Source: Acinetobacter indicus CIP 110367
Lineage (GTDB): Bacteria; Pseudomonadota; Gammaproteobacteria; Pseudomonadales; Moraxellaceae
Direction of reading: 5' to 3'
Assembly (NCBI RefSeq): GCF_000488255.1
Contig: NZ_KI530754.1
Location: forward strand, 682,001-746,000
DNA: 64,000 bases
Below the pieces are notes generated by a model that did no database searches, was not told where the DNA came from, and was given only the letters and a program-made list of their open reading frames with translations. Below, piece after piece: positions 35,820 through 47,135 of the stretch (within the stretch, counting starts at the first letter, position 1; every line of letters begins with the position of its first letter). The position numbers and the translations under genes were made by a program.

Positions 35820-36857
35820 ATGGATATTACAGAACTATTGGCCTTTTCGGCAAAAAATGGGGCATCGGATTTACACCTGTCGGCAGGCATGCCGCCACTG
35901 ATTCGTGTGGATGGTGAAGTACGCCGCATCAATTTGCCCGCCTTGGAACATAAAGAAGTCCACAAGCTGATCTATGACATCATGAACGACAAACAGCGCC
36001 GTGATTATGAAGATAACCTGGAAACCGACTTCTCGTTTGAAGTCCCGGGCGTGGCGCGTTTCCGTGTTAACGCATTTAACCAGAACCGCGGTGCAGGCGC
36101 GGTGTTTCGTACCATTCCCTCTAAAGTGCTGACCATTGAAGATTTGGGAATGGGTCAAATCTTTAGAGATATCTGTGACTATCCACGTGGTCTAGTGCTG
36201 GTCACGGGGCCGACGGGTTCGGGTAAATCCACCACCCTGGCGGCGATGATTGACTATATCAATGACAATCGCTATGACCACATCCTGACCGTGGAAGACC
36301 CGATTGAATTTGTGCATCAGTCTAAAAAATGTCTGGTCAACCAGCGTGAAGTGCATCGTGATACCCACGGCTTTAATGAAGCACTACGTTCGGCGCTGCG
36401 TGAAGACCCGGATATTATTCTGGTCGGTGAGATGCGTGACCTGGAAACCATCCGTTTGGCACTTACCGCGGCAGAAACTGGTCACCTGGTCTTTGGTACC
36501 CTGCATACCACCTCGGCGGCAAAAACCATTGACCGTGTGATTGACGTCTTTCCGGCCGAAGAAAAAGATATGGTGCGTGCCATGCTGTCTGAATCTTTAC
36601 AGGCGGTCATTTCACAAACCCTGCTCAAGAAAAATGGCGGTGGCCGTGTGGCGGCGCATGAAATCATGATCGGGATTCCGGCCATCCGTAACCTGATTCG
36701 TGAAAACAAGGTTGCACAGATGTACTCGGCCATTCAAACCGGTGCCAACTACGGTATGAGTACGCTGGACCAGAGCCTGAAAGCCCTGGTCAGCCGTGGC
36801 GTGATCAGTCCACAGACCGCGCGTACTGTGGCGAAACAGCCAGAATCGTTCCTCTAA
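35820..36857 (+). CDS. pilT: Type IV pilus retraction ATPase PilT
   Basis: A 345-residue hexameric secretion ATPase that retracts type IV pili, powering twitching motility and DNA uptake. The N-terminal DLHLSAGMPPLIRVDGEVRR is the PilT signature, Walker A is GPTGSGKST (130-138), Walker B lies around ILVGEMRDLETI, and the AIRNLIRE motif near the C-terminus is needed for retraction in relatives. It is full length, and pilU follows after 27 bp. Confidence 0.97.
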   Translation: MDITELLAFSAKNGASDLHLSAGMPPLIRVDGEVRRINLPALEHKEVHKLIYDIMNDKQRRDYEDNLETDFSFEVPGVARFRVNAFNQNRGAGAVFRTIPSKVLTIEDLGMGQIFRDICDYPRGLVLVTGPTGSGKSTTLAAMIDYINDNRYDHILTVEDPIEFVHQSKKCLVNQREVHRDTHGFNEALRSALREDPDIILVGEMRDLETIRLALTAAETGHLVFGTLHTTSAAKTIDRVIDVFPAEEKDMVRAMLSESLQAVISQTLLKKNGGGRVAAHEIMIGIPAIRNLIRENKVAQMYSAIQTGANYGMSTLDQSLKALVSRGVISPQTARTVAKQPESFL

Positions 36858-36884
36858 TCGTGTGCAGGAAGCCAGGACAGCGCT

Positions 36885-38003
36885 ATGGACTTTAATGATT
36901 TATTGAATTTAATGATTCAGCAAAAAGCATCGGACCTGTTTATTACGGCCGATGTTGAGCCTTCCATGAAAATTAACGGCCAGATTGTGCCAGTGGCCAA
37001 ATCCAAACTGACCGGGGAAATTGTCGGCCAGCTGCTCAACTCGATTATGACCGACAAGCAGCGCAAGGAATTTGCCGATACCCGTGAATGTAACTTTGCC
37101 ATCACCAACCGTGATAAAAGCGCACGTTTCCGTGTCAGCGCTTTTCAGCAGCGTGATGAACCGGGCATGGTGCTGCGTCGGATTGAAACCAAAATTCCGA
37201 CCATGGAAGAACTGAAACTGCCACCGATTTTAAAAGATCTGGCCATGACCAAACGTGGCATCATCATCTTTGTCGGGGCAACCGGTACCGGTAAATCGAC
37301 CTCTTTGGCGTCAATTATTGGTTATCGTAACCAGAATTCCAAAGGTCATATCATCACCATTGAAGACCCGATTGAATTTGTGCACGAACACGCCGGCTGT
37401 ATTATTACCCAGCGTGAAGTAGGCATTGATACCGATTCGTTTGAAGTGGCACTGAAAAACACCTTGCGTCAGGCCCCAGATGTGATCCTGATTGGTGAGA
37501 TCCGTTCACGTGAAACCATGGATTATGCAATTGCCTTTGCCGAAACCGGTCACCTGGTATTTGCCACCCTGCACGCCAACAACGCCAACCAAGCCATTGA
37601 CCGGATTATCCACTTCTTTGAGGCTGACCGTCATGGCCAGCTGTTTATGGATTTATCACTGAACCTGAAAGCCATTGTGGCACAGCAGCTGATTCCTACT
37701 ATTGATGGCAACTCACGTCGTGCCGCGATTGAACTGCTGATTAACTCGCCACTGGTGTCCGATTTAATCCGTAAAGGCGATGTGCACGAAATTAAAGACC
37801 TGATGAAGCGTTCACGTGAGTTGGGTATGCAAACCTTTGACCAGGCCCTGTATGACCTGTATAAAGCCAAGCAGATCAGCTACAAAGATGCCCTGAAACA
37901 TGCTGACTCACCAAACGATTTGCGTCTGCAAATCAAGCTGTCGGAAGAAGGCGGCGAGCGTTTAATGCATGCCACTTCGAATATTACCTTCGACGGGCAA
38001 TAA
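36885..38003 (+). CDS. pilU: Type IV pilus retraction ATPase PilU
   Basis: A 372-residue PilT paralogue that acts with PilT in retraction. It starts MDFNDLLNLMIQQKASDLFI, has Walker A GATGTGKST, the acidic box ILIGEIRSRETMD and a LVSDLIRKGDVHEIKDLM segment in place of PilT's AIRNLIRE. The C-terminus is longer than in PilT and ends ATSNITFDGQ. It is co-oriented with pilT, 27 bp downstream, and ended by the terminator at 38018. Confidence 0.96.
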   Translation: MDFNDLLNLMIQQKASDLFITADVEPSMKINGQIVPVAKSKLTGEIVGQLLNSIMTDKQRKEFADTRECNFAITNRDKSARFRVSAFQQRDEPGMVLRRIETKIPTMEELKLPPILKDLAMTKRGIIIFVGATGTGKSTSLASIIGYRNQNSKGHIITIEDPIEFVHEHAGCIITQREVGIDTDSFEVALKNTLRQAPDVILIGEIRSRETMDYAIAFAETGHLVFATLHANNANQAIDRIIHFFEADRHGQLFMDLSLNLKAIVAQQLIPTIDGNSRRAAIELLINSPLVSDLIRKGDVHEIKDLMKRSRELGMQTFDQALYDLYKAKQISYKDALKHADSPNDLRLQIKLSEEGGERLMHATSNITFDGQ

Positions 38004-38017
38004 TTTTAGGCAAAAAA

Positions 38018-38045
38018 AACAGGCTGATCTTCAGCCTGTTTTTAT
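38018..38045. terminator. Bidirectional terminator between pilU and fur
   Basis: AACAGGCTGA and TCAGCCTGTT form a perfect 10-bp stem with a three-base loop, flanked by A and T runs. It serves the convergent pilU and fur genes. Confidence 0.9.
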
Positions 38046-38075
38046 GGGTTGATTTATTGATGGGCAGTTTTGCGC

Positions 38076-38513
38076 TTATTTTTTACGGAACGCTTCGCGG
38101 CATTCCGGCGCATCGCAGTAGCCATATAAATTCAGTGAGTGACCGGTCAGTTCAAAACCAAACTTTTTCGCCACTTCATGCTGTTCGTGTTCAATCACGT
38201 CGTTGGTAAATTCCACCACTTTATTACAGTTCTGGCATACCAGATGGTCGTGGTGATCTTCCTGCATAATTTCAAAAACCGAATGATTATTTTCAAAATT
38301 ATGACGCTCGATAATCCCCGCAGCTTCAAACTGTGTTAACACGCGATACACAGTTGCTAAACCCACATCTTCACCCTGTTCGAGTAAAGTCTTGTAAATA
38401 TCTTCCGCGCTTAAGTGATGTTGTCTTGAATTTTCTAATAATTCCAATATTTTAATTCGTGGAAGTGTAACTTTAAGGCCAGCTTTGCGTAGATCTTGAT
38501 TTGAAATAGGCAT
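38076..38513 (-). CDS. fur: Ferric uptake regulator Fur
   Basis: A 145-residue metal-dependent repressor that shuts off iron uptake genes when bound to Fe2+. It starts MPISNQDLRKAGLKVTLPRIKIL, has the HHLSAEDIYKTLLEQ recognition region, the metal ligands in HHDHLVC and the cysteine pair CQNC, with CDAPEC near the C-terminus. Length is usual. It is divergent from bamE (112 bp between starts), the arrangement known from Pseudomonas and Xanthomonas as fur-omlA. Confidence 0.97.
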   Translation of the reverse strand: MPISNQDLRKAGLKVTLPRIKILELLENSRQHHLSAEDIYKTLLEQGEDVGLATVYRVLTQFEAAGIIERHNFENNHSVFEIMQEDHHDHLVCQNCNKVVEFTNDVIEHEQHEVAKKFGFELTGHSLNLYGYCDAPECREAFRKK

Positions 38514-38625
38514 GAAAAAAGGTCTCTCAACAAAATTAAAGTTGGAATATGCAACAAAGTTAAGATGCAGTATGATCTATGCTTGGATCGAATGCATCAA
38601 TAATTAATTGGGATAGTGTAGCAAA

Positions 38626-39024
38626 ATGCAAAAAGTCATGTTGACGTTATTCGTCACTTCATTGCTCATGGGTTGTTCGACCTTGGGCGTTTATAAAGTA
38701 GATATTCCTCAAGGCACCCCCTTAACCCAAGCACAAGCTGCAAAAATTCAGGTCGGCATGAGCCACCAACAGGTCCGCTTTTTGCTGGGTAGCCCAACCA
38801 TTTCAGATCCAATGAATCCTTTACGTTGGGACTATATTTACCATTATATCCCAGGAACCTATGCTAAAAAAGCCAAGATTCCCGCTGCACAAGGTCAACA
38901 CTTAAAAATCTACTTCGATCAAACCGGTATTGTGCAGAAAATTGAAGGTTTAGAAACCATTCCTGAACAGCAACCAGGCTTACCGGGTTCAAAAGAAGCA
39001 ATTTTAACCGCGCCCCCACTATAG
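38626..39024 (+). CDS. bamE: Outer-membrane assembly lipoprotein BamE
   Basis: A 132-residue lipoprotein of the SmpA/OmlA family, a part of the BAM complex that inserts outer-membrane beta-barrels. A short signal peptide ends in the lipobox LLMGC (C17). The domain reads GTPLTQAQAAKIQVGMSHQQ and VRFLLGSPTISDP, typical of BamE. It is divergent from fur. Its downstream terminator has been split by an IS4-family insertion 34 bp past the stop codon region. Confidence 0.95.
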   Translation: MQKVMLTLFVTSLLMGCSTLGVYKVDIPQGTPLTQAQAAKIQVGMSHQQVRFLLGSPTISDPMNPLRWDYIYHYIPGTYAKKAKIPAAQGQHLKIYFDQTGIVQKIEGLETIPEQQPGLPGSKEAILTAPPL

Positions 39025-39062
39025 CCCCTTTCAGATAAAAAGAAACCCCTCAGTGAGGTAAT

Positions 39063-39094
39063 GCCAGTCAGTTAAGAGATTGACTGGCTTTTTC
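39063..39094 (+). terminator. Terminator-like hairpin at the left end of the IS
   Basis: GCCAGTCA of the terminal repeat pairs with TGACTGGC (39081-39088) and is followed by TTTTTC on the plus strand. It faces transcripts arriving from bamE and may replace the terminator that the IS destroyed. Confidence 0.6.
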
Positions 39095-40376
39095 TTGGGT
39101 ATTTTTGAGGTTTTCCTTTTACAACCCTTGGATAACTCCTCACTCTTCTCTCAGGTATAACATACCGATTAGATTTCTCCATTAAACTTTCCAGATGTTT
39201 GGGTAGATTACCTGCAGAAGCCAAAGAGTCGAATCTTAGTAAATTAAGAAGGGCGATAGATGCAATATGAAAACTGATCCTCAACGGGCTTACTTTGGCA
39301 CGTTGAGCCATATATTTCATTTGTCTTCTTAGAACATTATAAGCAATCAAGACACCCCATAATTCTTGATAAATTAAGTCTGGCTGTTTGCTCCTTAAGT
39401 GCTTACCTTCCTGTAAATTGCTTTTAATTTCTCGGTAACACATCTCTATCTCCCAACGTTGAGCATATAACTTTGCTAAAGTTCGAGCTGGATATGTCTT
39501 TGAATCTAATAATGAAGTGATATAACGGCGGATTTTTCCTGCCTGCTCAACTTCAATTAAACGTGCTTCCCAGTAATCTCCTAATGCTGGATTAAGTTTT
39601 TTGGCTCTTGCTGATATTGGCATCCTGATATGAAAATCATGTGGGGAATTCCGTTTAATTATGTCATAACGTAAATTATCTTTAGCTCGCATAAGCCAAT
39701 GGCTTGATTCTCCACGTGTTTGCCAGCCTATTAAAAAATCAGCAGAGAAATAAGCTCGATCAAACAAAGTAATACTTTGTGCTGGAGGAGATAATTGATT
39801 TGCTAATGTGAGTTCACCTTGATCCATACTGCCTATTTGGGCATCTATGATTTCATGAGTATTGGTATTCACTAGACACGTGGCTCTCACTTGTGGGTAA
39901 GGTGCTACAGCAGTTTTACCTTTAGATGAGCCAAAATGATTAAAATTCTCCTTGGTCAGTGGCATAGACCAAACCACCCCGTCAACAGCACATACACTAA
40001 GACCTTGAAAGCTTGAATATTGTTGTTGTGATTCATCAAACCATGCTTGGCTGATTAAGGAGAATAAGGCAGCTAAGGGTTCTCGACCTAAACGTTGTCG
40101 AGCTTGGACAGCTGCACTAGGAACACAATAATCTGTTGTACCAAACACGAGTTTTAATTGTTCTACCACATAGCTGATGGGTTGATTGCGAAACAAGGCA
40201 AGCCCAAGAACAAGCCAAACCACGTGCTCAGCAGGTAATTTTCTCCTTCTGATCGATGCCTTACCTGTTTGATGCAGGCTTGTTTCAATCCAATTTAAGT
40301 CAATAAGTTCACAAAAATGGCTAAGTGATGGGAGAGCATGTTCAAGAGTGGATTCTAAATGTTCAGATAAAGACAT
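39072..40376 (-). CDS. IS4-family DDE transposase
   Basis: A 434-residue transposase with the IS4 N-terminal domain (RRRKLPAEHVVWLVLG) and the DDE catalytic domain: first Asp in CAVDGVVWSMP, second in LFDRAYFSADFL, Glu in the YREIKS signature of IS4 enzymes (RWEIEMCYREIKSNL). It ends SYPRVVKGKPQKYPRKSQS, much like E. coli IS4. I use the ATG at 40376 because the resulting length matches IS4; an ATG at 40406 adds ten residues but lies inside a terminator-like hairpin. No frameshift or truncation is visible. Confidence 0.93.
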   Translation of the reverse strand: MSLSEHLESTLEHALPSLSHFCELIDLNWIETSLHQTGKASIRRRKLPAEHVVWLVLGLALFRNQPISYVVEQLKLVFGTTDYCVPSAAVQARQRLGREPLAALFSLISQAWFDESQQQYSSFQGLSVCAVDGVVWSMPLTKENFNHFGSSKGKTAVAPYPQVRATCLVNTNTHEIIDAQIGSMDQGELTLANQLSPPAQSITLFDRAYFSADFLIGWQTRGESSHWLMRAKDNLRYDIIKRNSPHDFHIRMPISARAKKLNPALGDYWEARLIEVEQAGKIRRYITSLLDSKTYPARTLAKLYAQRWEIEMCYREIKSNLQEGKHLRSKQPDLIYQELWGVLIAYNVLRRQMKYMAQRAKVSPLRISFHIASIALLNLLRFDSLASAGNLPKHLESLMEKSNRYVIPERRVRSYPRVVKGKPQKYPRKSQSIS

Positions 40377-40410
40377 AAAAAAATGAGCGTATTTACATAC
40401 ACTCATTTTT
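40377..40410. terminator. Terminator-like hairpin just upstream of the transposase start
   Basis: ATGAGTGTA and TACGCTCAT pair (one G-T) around TGTAAA, with A-run and T-run on either side; the T-run on the minus strand runs straight into the transposase ATG. It would stop transcription entering the IS from the rnfH side. Confidence 0.7.
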
Positions 40411-40468
40411 ACTACATTTTTCTAAAATTTGCTTAACTGACTGGCATTACCTCAGTGAGGGGTTTTTC

Positions 40469-40792
40469 TTATGAACTCAATTGCTTAAAGCGATTGCCTT
40501 TGGCATAGCGGCCCACCGGGTTTTTCGCTGCTCGTTTGCGGCGGATATCTTTCGGATTAATGGTCAGCGGCCGGTAAATCTCGACCCGGTCACCCGGTTG
40601 CAGTGGCTGCTGCGCATCGGTTAAACGGCTACCAAAAATTCCCAGTTGCAGCGGTTCAGGCAAACTGACCTGTTCGCTAATCCCGCTCTGCTGAATCGCA
40701 TCCAGCGCAGTCATGCCATTTTGATACGGCACTGCCAGATGAAACTGCTGTTCGGCTGAGGCAAAAGCCACCCAGACATACTGCGCAGTCAT
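40469..40792 (-). CDS. rnfH: RnfH-family ubiquitin-like protein
   Basis: A 107-residue protein of the RnfH/RatB family with a beta-grasp (ubiquitin/MoaD-like) fold: PYQNGMTALDAIQQSGI, LGIFGSRL and QPLQPGDRVEIYRPLTINPK, followed by a basic tail RRKRAAK. Function is not settled. The start is the ATG at 40792, which overlaps the stop of the upstream transporter gene as TGATG, so the two are translationally coupled. In many gammaproteobacteria this gene lies beside bamE; here the IS4 element separates them. Confidence 0.9.
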   Translation of the reverse strand: MTAQYVWVAFASAEQQFHLAVPYQNGMTALDAIQQSGISEQVSLPEPLQLGIFGSRLTDAQQPLQPGDRVEIYRPLTINPKDIRRKRAAKNPVGRYAKGNRFKQLSS

Positions 40793-41874
40793 CAGAACAT
40801 TTGTCCAATTACGGCCAGTAGCGCAGCAATAATCGCCAGTGGCAGGACAATACGGATGGCAATACGCCACAGGTTATAAAACGCTTCACTGCTGAAGTTC
40901 ATGGATTTACGCAAATGACTGATTTTCATGATCCAACCGGCGAAAATCGCATAAATCAGACAAATCACCAGGCCCCAGATCATCAGCAGCGGATTTAACA
41001 CACTGGCCAGACCTGGAATGGCCCAGATCAACGTGGCTGCCAGCAGAATGATCCATTGAATTGCCACTGCAATCTGACGCTGTGCCAACTGTTCACGTGC
41101 CAGTTGCAGGATGAGCGCAGCAGCCATCACCACAGCAAAAGCCAGCGCAAAAGCGGGTAGCTGAGCAGTCGCGGCAAAGAAAGCAAAGGCAATCACGGCC
41201 AGTAATTGCGCCAGCCAGATCGGGAACACGGTTTTGGTCGCCACCTGTTGCTGTTGTACCGCCGGCAAACTGGTTTGCCAGTACAGACCCAGACCTAGGC
41301 CACTGGCCACCAACGCCAGTACTGTGGCATTGCCCCACTCGCCAAACTCAAGCGCGGTCATTTGCCATTCAGCAACCGGAGCACCCATCACTTGCGCCAG
41401 AATAAAGGCAGCAATCACACCGACCGTAGTCAGGCCAAGCAGCAGCAGACGCGAAATAAAAGACAATGCCAGGGCAACCAGTGCCAAGCCAATAAAAATC
41501 CACAACGGTAGAATCGTTGGCAGTGCCAGCTGGGTCAGCATTTGGCTGACATTAAACAGCATCGCGCCTGCTAAAAATGGAATAAACACCGCGGCCAGCC
41601 AGCCCACCAGACGCCACTGTGCAGAGGCATCGGCATCACGGGTCAAACTGGATAGAGCCTGCAAGGCTGTAGTTTTTGAACGCTTGGCCAGCGCAATTTC
41701 CATATAGGTCAATGGCAAGGCCAGCACCAGCATGGTACCTAACCACAGCAGCCAGAAGTCCAGTTGACGTTCCAGCTGAATGCCAGTGACCGGTGCCAGT
41801 GTGGCAATCAGAATAAATGATAAACAAAATGCCATCAGCGGCGATAACCATCGTGACATAGCATTGTCCTGCAT
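40792..41874 (-). CDS. SNF-like sodium-dependent transporter-type membrane protein
   Basis: A 360-residue inner-membrane protein with about ten to eleven hydrophobic segments. The start MSRWLSPLMAFCLSFILIATLAP and the segment LPLTYMEIALAKRSKT resemble the neurotransmitter:sodium symporter (SNF/YhdH) family, where a similar E-I-A-L stretch follows the second helix. It is shorter than typical members (about 440-500), so it may be a reduced relative. Substrate is unknown. It is upstream of, and overlaps, rnfH by one base. Confidence 0.72.
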   Translation of the reverse strand: MQDNAMSRWLSPLMAFCLSFILIATLAPVTGIQLERQLDFWLLWLGTMLVLALPLTYMEIALAKRSKTTALQALSSLTRDADASAQWRLVGWLAAVFIPFLAGAMLFNVSQMLTQLALPTILPLWIFIGLALVALALSFISRLLLLGLTTVGVIAAFILAQVMGAPVAEWQMTALEFGEWGNATVLALVASGLGLGLYWQTSLPAVQQQQVATKTVFPIWLAQLLAVIAFAFFAATAQLPAFALAFAVVMAAALILQLAREQLAQRQIAVAIQWIILLAATLIWAIPGLASVLNPLLMIWGLVICLIYAIFAGWIMKISHLRKSMNFSSEAFYNLWRIAIRIVLPLAIIAALLAVIGQMF

Positions 41875-41937
41875 GATGCTTTCCTAATAAAAATCTATCG
41901 CTATTTTGCCCTTGTCACCCGGGAAAATCAAAAACTA

Positions 41938-41974
41938 AAAAAGAAAAAGCAAACCATTGCCATCAATGGTTTGC
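41938..41974 (-). terminator. Terminator after bacteriohemerythrin
   Basis: GCAAACCATTG and CAATGGTTTGC form a perfect 11-bp stem around four bases; on the minus strand TTTTTCTTTTTT follows. It ends the bacteriohemerythrin transcript. Confidence 0.88.
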
Positions 41975-42040
41975 TGCGCTAGTTTTTAGTCCAATATTGT
42001 TGTTCTCTGGTTTTATTAATTGTGCAGTAATTTATTCTGT

Positions 42041-42496
42041 TTATGAGAAGAAACGGGCAAACCAGTTTTTACCTTTTTTCTTTTCTTTTTCCTGAATAAT
42101 ACCCATCATATTTTCTTTTACAGCGCCAACATAATCTGCATCATCATGCTGAATATGGTTAATTAACCATTTTGACAACACTTCGTGCAGTTCTCCTTCA
42201 ATGGAATGCCCCATTTCAAAGCGTTCACGATACGACTCGATTTTTTTAATAAATAAGTCATGTACGCGTTTATGTGGTACGCGGTATTTATAACCGGCTT
42301 CTTCTTGTAAAGATTCTTCAAAGGTAAAATGAGACTGGGTATAGTCAATAATATTATCGAGAATCTGTTTAATACGGGCACGATCGGTATTTTCACCAAT
42401 CTCGACAATTTCGTTAATATAATCAAGAATACGTTTATGTTGGTCATCAATCACATCGATGCCAGTATTATATTCTGGAATCCACTTCATTTTCAT
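42041..42496 (-). CDS. Bacteriohemerythrin
   Basis: A 151-residue four-helix protein that binds O2 at a di-iron site. Ligands appear in order: H in DDQHKRIL, H and E in HFTFEES, H in HKRVHDLF and the final HIQHDDADY. The start is MKMKWIPEYNTGIDVID; AGGGG lies upstream. It probably delivers or senses oxygen. It stands alone between the transporter and the amidotransferase gene, with its own terminator. Confidence 0.93.
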   Translation of the reverse strand: MKMKWIPEYNTGIDVIDDQHKRILDYINEIVEIGENTDRARIKQILDNIIDYTQSHFTFEESLQEEAGYKYRVPHKRVHDLFIKKIESYRERFEMGHSIEGELHEVLSKWLINHIQHDDADYVGAVKENMMGIIQEKEKKKGKNWFARFFS

Positions 42497-42752
42497 ACGA
42501 CCACCCCTGAATCAAATGATTTATAAGCTTTGAGCATAGTAGCCATATTTAATTTAAAATAAAAATGAAGTGATTTACTTGGGATTCCTGTTTCTGCCAA
42601 CAAATTCACACAAACCCTTGTTTTATAATGTTTATATTATTTTAACCTGAGCAAAAGAGTCAGTTATTATTTAACCGTTTTATTATTTTCTGCCGTATTT
42701 TTAGACTTAAATAAAATACGGCACTATTTAAAATAAAATATACAACAGTAGA

Positions 42753-43601
42753 TTAATATTGATCGGCGCGGGTAATCCGTTTTAATTCCGGATTCAGACG
42801 TTCTTTTTCCAAACGTTCAATATAAGTCAGCTGTTTTCTGATCGGCTGTCCCTGCTGGAATAAAATCATTTCGCCGGGGCTAAAAGCCTGCCAGGTTTCA
42901 TTTTGAGTCAACGGTTCAGTGGTAATCACCGCCACCCGATCTTCCGGTGTGGTAACCTGGCTAAAATCGACCTCGACATCAATATCAATTAATTGTGCCG
43001 GTTTAAACGGGTATTCACGCACCAGCCAGTGCAGTTTGGTGGTAGCATAGCTAAACAGCGCCTGACCATTAGACAGACAGAAGTTAAAGGTGCCATGCTC
43101 GGCAATTTTCGGGGAAATTTCGGTCAGCAGTTCAAAGAGCTGCTCTAAAGACGGTTCCACAAAACCGAATTTCTGTACCATCTGATCGAGCAAATAACAG
43201 AATGCCCGCTCGCTATCGGTATTGCCCACCGGGGTAAAATGACCGCTTAAGGCTGGATCAAAATGGTGTAAATCGCCATTATGGGCAAAAATCCAGTGGC
43301 GTCCCCACAGCTCCCGAATAAAGGGATGGGAATTTTCCAGGGTAATTTTGCCTTGCGTGGCTTTGCGAATATGCGCAATCACATTGCGTGATTTAATTGG
43401 ATAGTTGCGTACCAGCTCGGCAATCGGTGATTCCACTGCCGACTGGTTATCGACAAATAAGCGGCAGGCCTTGTCTTCAAAAAAGGCGATGCCAAAGCCA
43501 TCACTATGGTCGGAAGTTATGCCAGCACGTTGTGAAAAACCACGAAATGAAAAGGTAATATCAGTAGGTGTTGCACAATTCATTCCGAGTAACTGGCACA
43601 T
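42753..43601 (-). CDS. Class II glutamine amidotransferase (YafJ-like)
   Basis: A 282-residue Ntn-type amidotransferase domain protein. The start is set at 43601 because the enzyme must begin Met-Cys; C2 (MCQLLGMN) becomes the N-terminal nucleophile. Other landmarks are HSDGFGIAFFED, NVIAHIRKATQG, ENSHPFIRELWG and AHNGDLHHF. It is related to YafJ and to the GAT domain of EgtC. The acceptor substrate is unknown. It is flanked by AT-rich spacers and is probably monocistronic. Confidence 0.9.
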   Translation of the reverse strand: MCQLLGMNCATPTDITFSFRGFSQRAGITSDHSDGFGIAFFEDKACRLFVDNQSAVESPIAELVRNYPIKSRNVIAHIRKATQGKITLENSHPFIRELWGRHWIFAHNGDLHHFDPALSGHFTPVGNTDSERAFCYLLDQMVQKFGFVEPSLEQLFELLTEISPKIAEHGTFNFCLSNGQALFSYATTKLHWLVREYPFKPAQLIDIDVEVDFSQVTTPEDRVAVITTEPLTQNETWQAFSPGEMILFQQGQPIRKQLTYIERLEKERLNPELKRITRADQY

Positions 43602-43687
43602 ACAGGACTTCAACATCTGATTAAAACTGCATTTATTGTGCATGACTCTGTCAAGCCATGCAAATCACAATCGCTGCAAAGTTTTAT

Positions 43688-44500
43688 TTATTCCACAATG
43701 TGGCGGGTATTTTTCTTGAGTACCATCTTTTTTAGCACCTGGTTCATTTCGACAAAGACAAAATAATCCAGACAGTTAAACTCCTGATCATAATAGGCTT
43801 CGGTGGACAGCTTGCCCTGCATTTTCAGGTAAATATCAAACAGCTTGGGAATCCGGCCCTGTTTCAGCGAAGTCATTTCAGAGGCCTGTGGAATATACGC
43901 CTGTTTCGAGGCAATGCTACAGCGCTGCTGTTCGCTTAACTGCTGGATATACTGATGGGTATGATAGGCACGCGCTTCATTGCCTTCTAAACGCACACTA
44001 ACACAGCCAATCAAATAGCGGGCTTTCATGCTCCACAGTACTTTGGGCACCAGATTCAGCCATAAAATGGATAAGGCTTTACCGGCCCGATGCCGTGGAT
44101 GCACGCAGGTACGGCCAATTTCCACAATATTGTTGAGATGCTTTAATTGCTCTTCAATGGCAAATTCGCTGGCACTATAACTTTGCGCCAGCTCATGCCC
44201 TTGAAACAGTTTTAATCGGGTATAGGCCACAATTTCCCCACTGGCCTTATCCCTTAATACGGCATGTTCGCATCCAAAATCGTAAACATCCTGATCCAGT
44301 CCATGCTCAAACTGCAAACCGAACTGGTTGGCAAACTGCTCGGCACGAAATTGCTGTACTTCTTTTAACTGTTTTAAATTTTCAACCCATTCAAAGCTGT
44401 ATTCTGTTTTTGTTGTGGTTTTAAAATCATATTTGGTATGATTTTTTTTGCTTAAAGGAAAACTCAAATTTTGTCGATATTGATTGAGTTTGGCTAACAT
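43688..44500 (-). CDS. GNAT-like N-acyltransferase, OlsB/hemolysin-like
   Basis: A 270-residue acyltransferase resembling OlsB and the acyl-homoserine-lactone-synthase-like GNAT group. The core has QFRAEQFANQFGLQ, DVYDFGCEHAVLRD, VAYTRLKLFQG and VEIGRTCVHPRHRAGKALSI, with an acyl-binding GNAT shape. OlsB enzymes acylate ornithine with a 3-hydroxy fatty acid for ornithine lipids; this substrate is inferred from similarity. There is no olsA gene next to it. A PlsC-type acyltransferase is at 50680, too far for an operon. Confidence 0.78.
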   Translation of the reverse strand: MLAKLNQYRQNLSFPLSKKNHTKYDFKTTTKTEYSFEWVENLKQLKEVQQFRAEQFANQFGLQFEHGLDQDVYDFGCEHAVLRDKASGEIVAYTRLKLFQGHELAQSYSASEFAIEEQLKHLNNIVEIGRTCVHPRHRAGKALSILWLNLVPKVLWSMKARYLIGCVSVRLEGNEARAYHTHQYIQQLSEQQRCSIASKQAYIPQASEMTSLKQGRIPKLFDIYLKMQGKLSTEAYYDQEFNCLDYFVFVEMNQVLKKMVLKKNTRHIVE

Positions 44501-44575
44501 CGATCAGCACTCCTAATGTTCTGCCTATACACTAGGCGATGCAGATGACAATTCAATGACCAAAAATCAGCCATA

Positions 44576-44600
44576 AAAAAAGGCCTCCTTAGAGACCTTG
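44576..44600 (-). terminator. Terminator after argB
   Basis: AAGGTCTC and GAGGCCTT pair (with G-T) around TAAG and are followed on the minus strand by TTTTTTT. It lies 15 bases past the argB stop. Confidence 0.8.
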
Positions 44601-44614
44601 AGTTGTTTTAACTC

Positions 44615-46952
<2,338 letters not shown>

Positions 46953-47095
46953 GGCAGAACTACTTTATATATGAATAGGGAGAATGATTGTTTTAGGCTT
47001 TTTAATATAAGAACTGATTCTATGCGGCCGAAAACAGAATTCACGCTACAAAATGTAATTTTAAGTGTTTGTTGCGTTACTTTCTAGCGTGTTGT

Positions 47096-47122
47096 GATAA
47101 AGCCTAATGTTTAGGCTTTATC
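47096..47122. terminator. Terminator after dut
   Basis: GATAAAGCCTAA and TTTAGGCTTTATC form a long stem with almost no loop between dut and algC. Its T-rich arm on the minus strand fits termination of dut. Confidence 0.65.
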
Positions 47123-47135
47123 ATTCAAGCAGATT

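Larger units (their letters stand above)
39059..40449 (-). mobile_element. IS4-family insertion sequence, complete, 1391 bp
   Basis: Both ends carry the perfect 18-bp inverted repeat TAATGCCAGTCAGTTAAG, close to the ends of E. coli IS4. A perfect 11-bp target duplication CCTCAGTGAGG flanks it (39048-39058 and 40450-40460). The single transposase gene is intact. The target is the palindromic top of a terminator hairpin. The intact duplication and intact frame suggest a recent insertion. Confidence 0.95.
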
